This document shows positions 10,918-23,260 of a DNA stretch of 64,000 nucleotides, piece by piece; the stretch's first letter is position 1, and every line of letters begins with the position of its first letter. This stretch comes from Monosporascus cannonballus (lineage: Eukaryota; Ascomycota; Sordariomycetes; Xylariales). The notes below the pieces were generated by a model. The model saw only the letters and a list, made by a program, of their open reading frames with translations, searched no databases and was not told the DNA's origin. The DNA is taken from NCBI GenBank assembly GCA_004154925.1, contig QJNS01000052.1:301489-365488 (forward strand). Reading direction: 5' to 3'. The position numbers and the translations under genes are program-made.

Positions 10918-11448
10918 TCATGTCTTGTTAAAAATCCTCTTGAATGGGTTGCGGGACTCTCGGCGACTGTCTGGCCGCTCTTCCCCATCCCCACTCGAAT
11001 CTGGCGAGGAGCCTCCGTTCCAGTTGATGACCTCGTCCACAAGTAGTTCTTCTTCGTGGGTGTCTTCGTCAAGGACCGAATCGTTATCCGGAATCGCCGA
11101 CAGGTGGAGATCTTGGCCCTGGCCCGCCTCTGGTTCAATCTTCCCATGGCTGAGGGTGCGCCTATGCTTCGCCAGGAGCCGGCGTTTTGAGCGACGAATA
11201 GCTTTATCTGGGTCGAAATCCTCGGCAGAAATACAGGCTCCCGAACCCACAATCGCATCGGGGTGGCGGAGTGATGTAGTATGAGCAGCGAACCAGTCGG
11301 GAAAGCCGGTGTCATAGTTGCGGCTAGTTGGCCGACTGTCGTTGGTGCTAGCAGAGACGGTTGACATGGTGAACGTGGTGACAGTGCTGTCCAATGTCTC
11401 AGTTCTGTGCAGATCCCTCTTGCTTCTGGAGGAGAAAAGAGAAGGCAT
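10918..11448 (-). CDS. Small hypothetical protein, charged and Ser-rich
   Basis: Uninterrupted frame of 176 residues. I chose the ATG in CACAATGCCTTC (MPSLFSSRSKRDLHR) because it has a good fungal start context. The frame continues upstream to another ATG, but that part looks like leader. The N-terminal third is Ser/Thr-rich. The middle has DFDPDKAIRRSKRRLLAKHR and RTLSHGKI, a strongly basic patch that could act as a nuclear signal. The C-terminal third is acidic (VLDEDTHEEELLVDEV) and the end is basic (NPFKRIFNKT). No membrane segment, signal peptide or known domain is visible. I do not recognise the family. The ordered charge blocks and low stop density suggest a real gene. Confidence 0.5.
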   Translation of the reverse strand: MPSLFSSRSKRDLHRTETLDSTVTTFTMSTVSASTNDSRPTSRNYDTGFPDWFAAHTTSLRHPDAIVGSGACISAEDFDPDKAIRRSKRRLLAKHRRTLSHGKIEPEAGQGQDLHLSAIPDNDSVLDEDTHEEELLVDEVINWNGGSSPDSSGDGEERPDSRRESRNPFKRIFNKT

Positions 11449-14400
11449 TGTGGAATTGCTCAAAATTGGATTTATCTTCGGGACTTTGTTCCCGTTCAGA
11501 TCCTCAGGAAGACCCAAGAGGTGTCCGGTGTGGTGACACAACTCCAACTAAGGGCAAACCCAGGTTGCGACGGGGTCAGCTTGGGGAAGCGCACAACTGA
11601 GCAGGTCTATGTTGATGAAGCCAAGATTTATGTTCTGACTGGGATCCAGATGATCGACGAGAAGGAAACGAGGAAGAAGGCTTATATTGACAGCTATATT
11701 GTTGATGCTAGTAGACAGTAGATGTGGATTATGAGAGGCATGGTCTGCTTCACTGGAAGCACCACGCTTGATGAATGGACATGTTTATGTATGCCAGCGG
11801 GAGCAAGTGATTACGGGTGTTGGCAGATTATCGCATTGTCCTTTGCGTCGGGACGTGGTAATAAAGAAGATTAATAACAATATAGTTGTGCTGCAATAGC
11901 ATGTGAATGGCTTCTGGAGCCATGACTGTCCACTGACAGCTGACCGATTCAACGGAGGCAAAGAAATGCTGGCTCACCTGGATCTTCCCGGGAAAACTGG
12001 GACCAGTTATTCAATTGCCAAGAAACGTATCTGAGCCGCGCGCTTTCAGGCAGCTGCTCTGCCCGCTTGACGAATGTTTGGGTGCCGGGATCCGAGTTCA
12101 ATTTGAGCAGAACCGGCTCGACCGGAATTTTACCTCTAGCTACCTAGGTATTTGGTAGTAGGCAGGGGATCAAAATGAAGTCATTATATGGTTATGCGGT
12201 TAATAGGTGCATTGGGATGAGCGCCCGTTTTCTCTTTTTCCTTTCTTTTAGGGATACCCATGAATAAAGGGGAGAAGGGTGGACAATTCGGAGGTCGGAC
12301 GACAGGGTGCGGATATAGCTATAGCCTAAGCCAGTAGCTGACTCAGTAGCTAGGACTTCTTCTACAGACGAAATCCTGGAAATGTGAGACCCGTATGCAG
12401 AGAGGGAGGGATCCGTATTTAGAGTTGAAATCTGACTGGTCCTCGAATGAAGCAACAATGCGTGAGGCCATGGACCGGGGCGGATGATTCCCTAGCAAGC
12501 ATGATACCTAGGTAGTGTTAGAGCTGCCATGTCTCAGTCATTACCACGTACGTGTACAGACGTGCATAGCTTATACAACTTGCCCACAGCCTAGTGAATT
12601 TCATATATGCTAGGTGTGGCAAGGACCCAGACTCGCATCGTCTTTCCCGCCAGCCAGCCGCACAGCCGATATTATATGCATTGCGGGGTTCGGCGTTAAA
12701 ACGAGATTATTAAGGTGGCCTTGTACACACGTGGGCGAGATCCATATAACAAGACCGACCACGATATCGACGTTGGCGAGTTTCTTCCGTGTTCATCGCG
12801 AACCCCGCTCATAACTCGGAAGTACCGAGCGGCACTATTGGAGATTCTCCGTAGTGTATCTGTGTGTCTCACAGAAACCTGTCGTCAACCTTTGCGGATC
12901 TTCGTTCAAGTGCCTGCTGACGTATTTAACTTGGCGCAGTGGCTGAAGCTACGCAGCCCCGCCGGGCAAGCTGGGCCGTTAGCGCTTGTGGACCAGCGGG
13001 GCTCGGCTATGCCCCATCAGGTATTCGCAGTTTGCCAATCATTCTTCGACGTGGAAGTCCCCCTTGTGGAAAAAAAAAGCTTATCGCGGCTAACGGCACT
13101 AGATCATTCGAGATCCCCGAACTGCCACAGGCCACAGGCCGATATCCCGACTTTTGTTGAGACCGAAGTTGTGATGTTCCATATAAGGAAAAGGCCGGTT
13201 CCCAACGTTGGTTCCATTATCCAGCATAACGGCACCACCCGACAATGATATGTGGCCAGATCTACGCACCAACGATCGATCGTATTGTTAACTCCGTCCC
13301 GCCACATTCTGGAATAGCATCAACCATCCTACGTCATATCAAGGCCGTCCTTTTCGCTTCACTTAGTCCACAGCATCATTGAGTTGCAATGCTGTTAGAA
13401 ACCACAGGAATTATCTTGGGCCGCATCGTGTCAGCCCCTGTTCATGTCCATAGAGGTGAGCGTTAAGGGGTTACTACGCAAATGAGATACAATCTCCCCC
13501 TGATTTGGCAAACTACGAATTTACGTCAGTTTGGAAGATCTCTATAGAAGTTTTGGTACAAACCCCGGTCCCTCTCCTCCTGCTAAGCGCATATTCTACC
13601 ACGCCGTTTTTAGGAATGTAGGTACTCCCTACTGGTGATGAAAGAAGAAACACAATGCAAGTTGTCTCATCTCGTGTAGTAATATTCGTTATATCGTCCC
13701 TGTTTTTGATTCCCATCTATTTACCTTGAGCTCCGACACGGCAGAGAGATGACAAGGCGGTTGCCCAGTACATCGAACTTTTTGTTGGCTTGATAATTCC
13801 TTTGCGCAAGGACCATATGCTTTTACGCACCATTCGCTACCCGCGATGGGCCTACTACTATGCACATAGCCGTTCCCGGTGCATCACGTTATATATGCCC
13901 ACCCCCATATGACTAAACTGATCATCAGCCGGCAAGTTCGGATATGAATGGAGCCGGCGTAAAGATTACGCCCCGAAGGTATGAGAAAGCTACAGGAAAT
14001 AGATGGGTCCAATGATGGTCAGCGGGTAACACCCACGGCCATAAGGTGCCCAGAACTGCATAAGGAATACCCCTTGGCAGAATTAAAGGGTGAAGAACGA
14101 ATCGAAGCGCGGACATGCAAATTGGACCGTCTTGCCAACATCAATAATGTAGGGGAGTGGCTTAATTCATAGCCTTTACAGAACGGTCCTTATTGCGCTC
14201 CACGGCGCTCCCTTCCTTATTAAGGACTCAATACCGCCCACGTCATTACAATGGACAAGGCTTAAATTATATCGTGGATATCTGTTACGAGAAACTCCAG
14301 TCTCACTAAGATCACAGGCCAACGTTCAACTATTTGTCAGTTATTCATGAGTTGACCATCATTCCCTCCTGATGTAATGTCGCAAAGAATGCATTAAACT

Positions 14401-14513
14401 TTCGGAGGATAAGAGGATAATAATCGCTGGAGTAGGCGGGTTTTTCAGGCACGTTACCCTAGATATCCCCTAACATAAAAGCGAATGTGCACTCGTTTAG
14501 TAGACCGAGCACG
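11449..14513. other. Gene-free 3-kb stretch
   Basis: I see no convincing gene. Two exact copies of TACCTAGGTA lie at 12141 and 12505. Open frames around 12.7-13.25 kb overlap in all three plus-strand frames and look like chance or a very old remnant. The first part (11449-11720) is probably the leader of the minus-strand small gene. A segment at 11677-11710 resembles the repeat unit at 1000-1070. Confidence 0.45.
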
Positions 14514-15600
14514 TTATGGGCCGCTAGCCTCCAACTCATGATACCGCCGAACGTCGTTATATTCTGGTCTAGATGCATGTCTGACCTCCCCGATTCCGCT
14601 CCCGGTCTGTCGGACATTGCCAAATGGGCCACTGGCGCTGTCGTGCTCTGCCACTGGTTGAAGACCCGTTCCGCCTGGAAGCTCGCGAAGCCAGTCCTCA
14701 CCGCTGAGTTCAGATAACTGCGTTGTATGTCGGCTATAATTATCGCGGCTACTCATAGGAGACCAGGATGTTGACACCGACGTTGGGGTACTCATCATGA
14801 TGGTGCTCGCGTGGTCCGGAAAAGGGGACGAGTCGGCGGTACTCGGAAACGAGTCTACGAAGTCTGGATTAACAATGGCACAAACTGAGTGGCATAGTTT
14901 TTACTTGAACTGCATGCTTACCTTTGTAAGGATCCCACCATCCCCTCATCATCACGGGCTGGTCACCGCCGCCTGGGGGTTGGAGTTGTCTTTGGACACT
15001 GTCTTCGCCAGGAGACTCCTGCTCTTTTTCTCTCCGCCTCTTTCTCCAAATGTATGCAGCGAATATCGCGAACAGAACCACCAACCCCGCCATCGTGACA
15101 CCCACAATCAACTCGGTCTGGGATTTCTGTTCCAGCGCTGTCGTCTCTGAGACGTTGGAGTCTGGACTTTGTGTCGTTATCGAAGACGAGCTTGTCGTCG
15201 AGGCACTCGTTATAAAGGGCGCAGCTTCGCTCTTGTTATCACTCAGTCTCGCCGGGAGCAGATCGTCATCGGAGCAGCCCTCGTTGCACGGATTGCTCAG
15301 ACAGCACCCCATGAACGGAGGCTTCGCCTGCTGACATGTCCACCACGCGTTATTGTTGTAAGGCTCGACGCAACTCTGCGCCGGGATGTCTAGGTAATTT
15401 GTCGAGCTGAAGCTGGCAGGGCGCAGCGAGCTCTCCGGGCACGATCCCTCGCGATCGTCGTTACACGGGTCCTCCTCGCAACAGCCTATGAACCGCGTGT
15501 CCGAGGCGCCGCATATGTAGAACGAGCCGCCCGAGGGGCAAGAGAGGCCGTATTTTGCCCGCGGATCCTCGGCCATCGCCACACTTTTCAATTCCGACAT
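14514..15600 (-). CDS. Cysteine-rich single-pass membrane protein
   Basis: Two exons (15600-14922 and 14863-14514) give 342 residues. The 58-bp intron (GTAAGC...ATCCAG) joins WWDPYK to DFVDSFPS. The N-terminal part carries two related cysteine modules: Cys 21, 30, 40, 41, 46 and 54, and Cys 77, 89, 99, 100, 105 and 109. Both follow the pattern C-x8/11-C-x9-CC-x4-C-x3/7-C, with FIGCC/FMGCC and DPCN/NPCN. A Ser/Thr-rich stalk (about 120-162) follows, then one membrane helix (about 164-184) and the stop-transfer sequence RKRRREK. The rest is a polar, cytoplasmic-looking tail. There is no cleavable signal peptide, so the topology is probably N-out. I remember similar modules in many filamentous ascomycete surface proteins, without a known ligand. 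A receptor- or sensor-like role is inference only. Confidence 0.7.
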
Positions 15601-18600
15601 GAGCAGCGGGATAAATGGTACGGTCCGGCTACCTACGCGCGGTTATCCCGGACGGCCGAGTCTAGGTGGCCAATCATGACACGATGTAGCGGTGGCTTTC
15701 AAGCATAGCTTATTCTTCGAGGAAGGCAGTTAGGGGACAGGGAGCTAATATAAGCTCTAATGTTCTTAAGCCAAGGAAGTATTACAGTCCTGTATGGACC
15801 CCGGCCCCAGGGCTGAGAAAACTTGCACATTGCGAAATGACGATCTGGGTCCCTCTTCACGGGAACGTCCCCGGACTATCATGTTCTGCAGTTCACGACG
15901 AGGTGCTATGCTGCAGGCTTACTATTGCTGCCTCGTCATTGGTCCGTTAACACGCTACTACCCCTGAGCTGGCAAATTACGCCCAGGGGACTTATGCAGT
16001 TGGTTCCAAGTCGCATATACCAAAAGGGCTGTGTGCTATCAGAACTGTCTACCCAATATAGCCTGTCTGAGGTGTCGTGCCTAGATGAGTCCGCGAACAT
16101 TGCCAGCAGTCAGTAGACTAAAATCTATCCAAAATCGAAATGCGGCTCTGTTGGAAGTTATAGCTTACCACTTCGGCGCCAAGCGATTGTCTTGAACGGA
16201 TTATTAAGTTAGACGTACTAGCTATGAGACCCACGGACCTTGACAAGCACAGTATATATAGACGCATTGGATCCCAATGGCATGCCAACTATGGCCCTTA
16301 CATTACGCCTTAAGAAAACTGTCCTGCCTCAGTATTTATGCAACTTGCTCGAAATCTTCGGCCGAAGCAATCTGGATTGCCGCCTTATGTACGCCACATG
16401 GTCGAGATCCCAAAGGCGCAGTTTCCTTTCGCGACGAGCGACATATCACTCTCCCTTTCTCTAGATTTAGTTAGACTCAAAACAGCTACTCTATGCTCTC
16501 AGTTGCATATGATGGAAACGTGGCTAAAGTAGAAAGGGAGCTTAAACAAACTGTCAGATTACCCTTTAAAAGGCAGATCTCAGGTCCAAAAGACGAATTT
16601 TCAAAGTTTTCCCTAAGAATGCCAAAACTCAGGCCCTTTAACTGATTTTGAAACCTTTATATATATGCAGCTTGTCAGGGGCATCTTTCCATCCTTAGCT
16701 TCGAGTGTTTGGATATTATCAGTCCTACGGTGTTCAGAGAACATAGTTATGTAGAAGATGTTCGATGTACCGCTAACAATACGGCAACTTACAGTCTGAC
16801 TAGGTACCTTTTACATCAGTTACTTCGTGTAACTGTCGCTTGGTGACAAACGTATCTTGTTAAGAGCAAGCAGGTGCAGTTCATATTCGTGGCTGACTCT
16901 TTTTTCTCTTTACATCATTCGGGGATTCTTTCAAGAGATCCAGTCTTCAACTAGACCTGCTACCTTTGGGGTCCCCGTCAAGATATTTGCTTGGCTACGG
17001 ATAATTGCGTAAGGGGTGGCTACTTCAATGTTAAGCAAACATAGGCGTTCGGACGCTCTTTTGACACATTACGCCCCTGGTGGTTCCGCCGCATATCACG
17101 CAAGGAGAGGAACTAAGAGACCTTGCCCATAGTTAAATCATTGTCCGGCCAGAAGGATGGTGTCTAGCCTAGAGATAGTCTTGAAGTAACAACCTCGCCG
17201 TGTCCTCGGGTATTCTCTCTTACTGCTTGCTATAATTTAAGTGTCACAGTTAAGAATTTGACCATATATAACGCTATTGCTAGCAATGCAATAGCGGCGT
17301 CGCTTTTGCGACATTAAGGTTACTAGGTCATCCTGTGCGATATATGAGGGTCTAAGATATGCTTTCCCTTCAACTTATCGTATAAATCGCCCCTAGCCAA
17401 GGTCTGAATCACATCGGCTAGCAGTGCCCGAGACTTTACATACCCCTTGCAGTGCTACATAACTCTGACTGGGCCTGAGTGAGGGAGAACCGATTCTTAG
17501 CTGCTGAACGAATGTTTCTGGGCAGCTATAATTGCTGGAAGTGGTAGAGAGTAGCCTTCTTGATAAAATACCTGATAAGTATTGGTCTCTCCTTGACCCA
17601 TCTATATGATTATCAATATGTCGTCTCTGACCCTAGGTAAGAGACGAGGCTCCGACAAGGCATTGCACCTAGAGCCACAACCTTGAGAGAGGTCCAAGAA
17701 GACCTGTCCCCCAAGGAGTTATAAATTATTCTACTTCAGAACAAGGGCAGTATTCCTTATCTGTCCAATCTTCTCCCTCTGTCTCGGTATCATCCTCCAC
17801 GTTATCTCAATCTTAGGACCGTTGACATGAAAGTAAACCTAGGACACAGATCAGAGGCAGCTTCATACATGCGAATCGTCCTAAGAAACTGAGCGACCTA
17901 CATATCCATCCACCTTCTCAAAGACTCTCCGATGGGACCCAGGAACCAAGTAAAGACATGGCTTATTCTGACCGACCATTGAACTATACATACTGACTAT
18001 AGGAACTTCCAAATAACTTACTTAAATGCCAAGTAGTACTGTTCTATCAGGAAACAGTCTGCCTTTTTCCTTGTTCCACTGCAGAGAATTTCAACGCTGT
18101 CTATATACATACAGGAATTTATTCAAACAGATCAACCAAGACGGGTAGGACTGCGTACTAACTGCATAGTCAGCATGACGGATCGGATGTATCCCAGGTC
18201 ATTACAGACCGTTCACTGCCAAGATTACCGGATACGGCTACTCGTCAGACATGCGCTTAGGAGAATTGTCCTTACATAGGATGCATTTCCTCGAATTTGG
18301 AAGGAGGGAAGGCCAAGAAAAGAATCAATGACTATTGAGCCTTACCCCTATACTCCTCCGCGGAGCCCACTTTATGCTGTGGTCAGCCTCGCTCCCCCAG
18401 CCCACACCGGGGCAACTTATTTCCTAATATTTATGCCCCGGGCCGATTCTGCATGGGGTCTCTATCTCAGGGTTCAAAGGCATTCCGAATACATAGCCCA
18501 TTGACTCTGGGGCGGACGTAAGAGCCTAGCCTTGAGCTCAGTGAGCAGCTGTATGGGTTCAACGTCATCGCATGGATGGTCAAGCGCTGCCATCTCGTGA

Positions 18601-21202
18601 GTCTCATCAAGGAGTGGTTAACCTATGACGGAGGTGAGTGCTCAACTTCACCCCTTTACCATAAGTTATTAACGGTTTGTAGATACAGCAGAACCATGAT
18701 GCCAGGGGCGATGTCACATTATAGTTGGAAGTTCACTAGTTCCGCCTGCTCGTGCTTTATTTGAATCCTTGAATACTACCCCTTTAATTGTGATGGCATT
18801 GGATTGGATTCCGAGGCATTCATTGTGCCTAGGACATCAAGTAATTATAACGGCTTAAGGGGGAAGGGGGCGGCGGAGGAGGTTCCGTAGTCCCAGCCCC
18901 ATGCGTACATACAAAATGCACAAGTGCCTTGAGCAACATCGCTAAATATTCGCATTAATTACTAGGCATTGGGAATTTCGTCTTTATAACTACAATGTTA
19001 TATGTTGGAGTTCCCAAGAGTGTCTAGGCTAGTAGCTTCTGCTGCTATCCAAGAAGCTTGTGACGCTAATCCCGATAAAGACATATCGCCTTTAAGTGCA
19101 TAAAGCATAGGTAGTGATTTTGTACCAGCATTTGATTCGTAGACTGCACGCAATATCCCTCGAGGCTCAAGAGAGGTGCAGATCTGTGTACCAATTGATC
19201 GCCGTGCCACGTGTCCGCCTAGTGCCGACTGCACTGCGGGTGCAGCCACCGGCCCACCGGCCGACAAGCGTGAGTGCTGATTACCATCCCCCGTACGATA
19301 GGCACGAATAGGACCAAACTCCGTCCATCACCACGCCTTCCTTCACCCCTAAGCGCCCCCTGCGTCAGTCAACTTTGTAAAGGGGGAACAATCTCAACTG
19401 CCAGACCATTCCACGCAGTACGGGGTTCACCTCAATTTCGGCATGCTCGTAACTGAGGGCGGCCAACCCAATTGATTCACAGTCACAGGAAGCCAAGATC
19501 TCAAGCAGCAGTGAGCACATCGGGCCATCACACCGCCGAGATTCAATCGTGGCACAATCGGAACCAAGACTTCGGCAGAAACAGGAGAGGTGGCACGGCA
19601 AGCGGTCGCGAGCTACAAACCTCCGTTGGAGCAACGAGCCGAAAACAGCGCCAATTCATGCCACCTAGGAGACAGCTGGCCGTGTAGTAGTAGGTATATA
19701 CGCGGTTTACATGCAATCCAATGCACGTCCCGCGCGCTACTGCTACGGCGCCCATCTGACCACATTTGATAATGGTCTAACGCGACCGATCCCTTTAAAG
19801 AACCACTTGATGAGGTCGAAAGCGAGCCAATACTACCCGTACTAATGTTACGCTAGGTATTGGGGGTGGCGCAACACGCTCTTCACGCCTATTGCCGCAC
19901 GATACCCCAAACCAGGTCGTTCGTCGTCTATGCCGCTATCCTTTGATGGGTCCCGTACTTGGTCGGGGTAGGGTAACGCGAAGCCGGGCAATAGATGAAA
20001 AGATGGAGACCACATGAAGATACAGGTGCTTTAAGTACTTTACGTTACCTCCCAATAAGTACTCTATTGGATCAGATCATCAAACCCTCAGAGATTTATA
20101 TAATTTCGTACCTCAGACAAAAAAAGTGCGATAGCATTGTCCTCCTCGCAGGCTTATCCCTCTTTCTATATCTCACTCTCCTTTCAGCCCTCTTATTCAC
20201 CGGAATCGTCTAGCACTAGCTCTACGCTAGAATAGCCACCTCTTTCTTATTTAACACTTATCACCAGGTGGAAAAGACTTTCGAACTGTCCCGCAGTGAT
20301 CGTGAGAATCGTGTAGTCTATCATGGTTGAAGATTTTACGTAGTAACTTGTTCCCCAAGATTCCCCATAATTATAATTGGGACCCTTGGCAAGGACCCTG
20401 ACTATCAGCCTACATGTATTGTACCTCCTCGGTATTAAAGCCACGGCGTCCATACATACGAGTGGGCACATCCCCTGCCATTGGAGTTAGCGACATCAGG
20501 TAGACTTGAATACCAGCACTGAGACAGTACTTGTGGTGTACGATACCAAATGTAGATCGCTTTCCCGCTTTCGGAGCCTCGCGAAAAACGTCGTCATCAG
20601 GTTAGTGCCTTGCCAAACACGCTCCAATGGCTGCGTGCCAACGACGTGATCAGTCGAAGAAATAATACAGACTCCCTGAGCAATTGCTAGACTCGCCTCG
20701 CCTCTTACGTTTAATCGTTGCCAACGTCAGTCCATTTCTAGTGGATTCCCCCGGTCCTTGGGTCAATGTCCTGGCTGGTCCTGGTTGGGTTCTTGCCTCA
20801 CCCCAAATTATTAAACTTGGTACTGTGTCTGATTCATCATAAATGATCTACTCATCCCATTTATCCATCTCCAATTGCCGCCTCGCCTCCCACCTCTTCC
20901 CTCCTCTTGTTACACTCTGCGTTGGTCAGGGCGTCTATTTGGTTCGCCGCTAATAAGGCTACCAGTTTCCGGAACTGCCTAACAAATCTTGTAATCCCTT
21001 TCATTTAAAAAAGGGACCTCATCAACTTACGCTGACGGACTTAAGAGGCTTTTTCTCTTTACCGTCTTCAACTTCCCGGGTCGCTCAGGTCATAGAGACA
21101 AAGAACGTTTGCCGCGAACAATAACTCACAAACCCTCTTAACTCGCTTCGGCATTCCACCATCCACCCTCCTCCCGAGTCTTACTCTCACCAAACAGCAA
21201 CC
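15601..21202. other. Gene-free 5.6-kb stretch
   Basis: The longest gap in the window. I find no intact gene. Short open frames occur near 15.9-16.5, 19.0-19.3 and 19.4-19.7 kb, without family resemblance. One segment at 18540-18640 has an exon-like look and is listed under findings. The last 300-400 bases, with pyrimidine-rich tracts, are probably promoter and leader of the AN1 gene. Confidence 0.45.
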
Positions 21203-21551
21203 ATGGCTCCGGGCAAGCCTCGCTGCACCTTCAAGGACTGCAAGAGCGCGGCGCAGCGCATCGTCGGCGACTGCGGCTTCTGCGATGGTCACTACTGCGC
21301 TAAGCACCGGTTGTTAGAGGACCACAAGTGCACCGGCTTGGAAGACGTAAGCATGAACCCGGAATCCGCTTCCCACGAGACGCGGTGGTGGCTGGTTGGC
21401 CTCGCCGAATGTCTTGTCGGTGAGGAAGGCATAGTAATTCCGGAGCGGTGCGCTAACTTGTGGCAAACGGACGCAGTGCAAGAAGGAGTCCCACGAGCGC
21501 AACGCTAACCAACTCAATTCCGAGCGAACCCAAGTCATCCGAGGCATATGA
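21203..21551 (+). CDS. Small AN1-type zinc-finger protein
   Basis: Two exons (21203-21346 and 21477-21551) give 72 residues. The 130-bp intron runs GTAAGC...CTAAC...ACGCAG. The join reads CTGLED-CKKESHER and ends ERTQVIRGI. Without splicing, the frame runs into unrelated residues. The zinc ligands follow the AN1 pattern C-x4-C-x9-C-x2-C-x4-C-x2-H-x5-H-x-C, starting at CTFKDC and ending at HKC. They fill most of the protein. Larger AN1 proteins link ubiquitin or the proteasome to stress. This stand-alone form has no A20 finger or ubiquitin-like domain, and its role is not known to me. The ATG sits in a strong context (AACCATGGCT). Confidence 0.85.
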
Positions 21552-23260
21552 TGAACAGTCGCCTGATCCATTAATCATCGACTTCTGCCACCTGACGCCG
21601 AATCTTCACCTCTGCACCTCTAGCCGGTCGATATCCAAACCCTTCCTTCCTCTTATCCTCTCCAAAACAACACTTCGCGACGTGGCCGCGGACGATTCCC
21701 GAGACGGACTGCGGCACACGCGTGATGTTTGCCTCTTTGGTTTCTGAGCGTATGCATGGCGTCTACGGGTCATGCGGCGTTGGCACCATGCCTACATTTG
21801 CAATTTTGCGTTCTAGCTCGGCATCGGCCTGGGCGGGTCATCGAGCGTCTGCCCTTTTTTCATGGATGGGGCATATTTGCGGGCAGGCCGGAATTTATCA
21901 CGGTAGATCTGCATCTTGTACATAAAGAATACAAGGAAAAGGGGGCAATATTTCTTGTGGGCAGCTCGCATTGCCTTGGACAATTGATTTCATGACCGAC
22001 CCCGTGCGCTCTACCATGGATCTCATGTGCTGCTATGTCAAACCAATCCTACATTATCATTCTACTCGGAACAAGGGCTTCGTATGCCAGTAGTCTCGCG
22101 CGCAAAACACCCTTCCTACCTCCCCCTATCACAGGCACTAACCACAACAATTAGGGCTTTCTATGTCTCGAGCCTAAGGCTTATAATTATTCGATAAGCC
22201 GATCGGTAGGCCAGAAACAGTTCATGAGAAGTTTATATATGCAATGATATAGAAAGTAGTAGCACTCCGTCGGGTTTGGCGTAGCAATTGTGTACGCCCC
22301 TCCCCCCTCCCCGTAGGAACCCCTCAACTACCTGAAGCTTTGCCTGCCTATCTAAAAGCCAACCTCTTTCTTCTCTCACTTGGACATGGATACGAAGATT
22401 AACTGACTTTGGAATGCCCAGGGATACTTCGTTCTCGACATTTGTACGGAATTATAACTTTTGAAGAGCCTGCTCCGCTTTCGGGGGAAAAGAAAAATCA
22501 TGAAGTTGGGTATTTCTGGTTGATCCACATTAATAGATTGATTCGTCGAGAAATATTCCAACTTCTGCTCTACAAAAGGTACGTTGTGCCCATTTCCATG
22601 GAGCGGTCATTCAGCAAGCCATTCTGAAAAGCCCGAGCTGCTCCTTACCTCGCTGGCGGTTCGTTCACGTTGGCTTCGTTTCTTTCCACCATCGTAAGGA
22701 AATAACCTAGTTGACCCTTCGCACAATCGCTATAACAAAGGAGCGGTCCTTTAGACCAGGTATATGTTACCTCCCGAACCTTTGCGCTCCGTGAAACAAC
22801 CTCGACCCGAAACCGTCCCGCCCCTTGTCTTTACAAGGCTCTTTTCACCAGCTGGCACAGCTCGATAAGCAGGAACGGCGAAGGTATGAAAAGAATATCC
22901 ACACTGCCTTGATTGCTCAGATGCCCCTCCCTGCGGATCGTACTGCAGATCATCTGATTCGTGGCGTGGCCCCTACTTTTTTCATGGGTCTACTCTTTGG
23001 TCGATCACCCATCCTCGAGCATCCCTGTTCCGCTGTTTATGCGCGGCCATCCCGATACTAGCAATCGCCGGGTTCATGGTCCCTCGTCGTTCTTGATTCC
23101 AAAGAGAGGATTGCGAAGAACCAAGCGTTGTCTGAAGAGCAAGGGGACGTCTACCGGAGAATGGGCTAAGAGTTCTGGCAAGGATAAGGAAGATTTTGAA
23201 TATGTGCTTCTCTCTTCGATGACGGCGGGGTCTGCCAAAGAAGAGCGACGAGGGTCTTTA
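21552..23260. other. Gene-free stretch before the HET remnant
   Basis: I see no intact gene. The first few hundred bases are probably the AN1 gene's 3' region. An open frame from 22961 runs into the HET remnant, but its first 100 codons show no similarity I recognise. Confidence 0.4.

Noticed and set aside
12715..13248. 177-codon open frame on the plus strand
   Set aside because: All three frames are partly open here, the composition is not protein-like throughout, and no motif is recognised.
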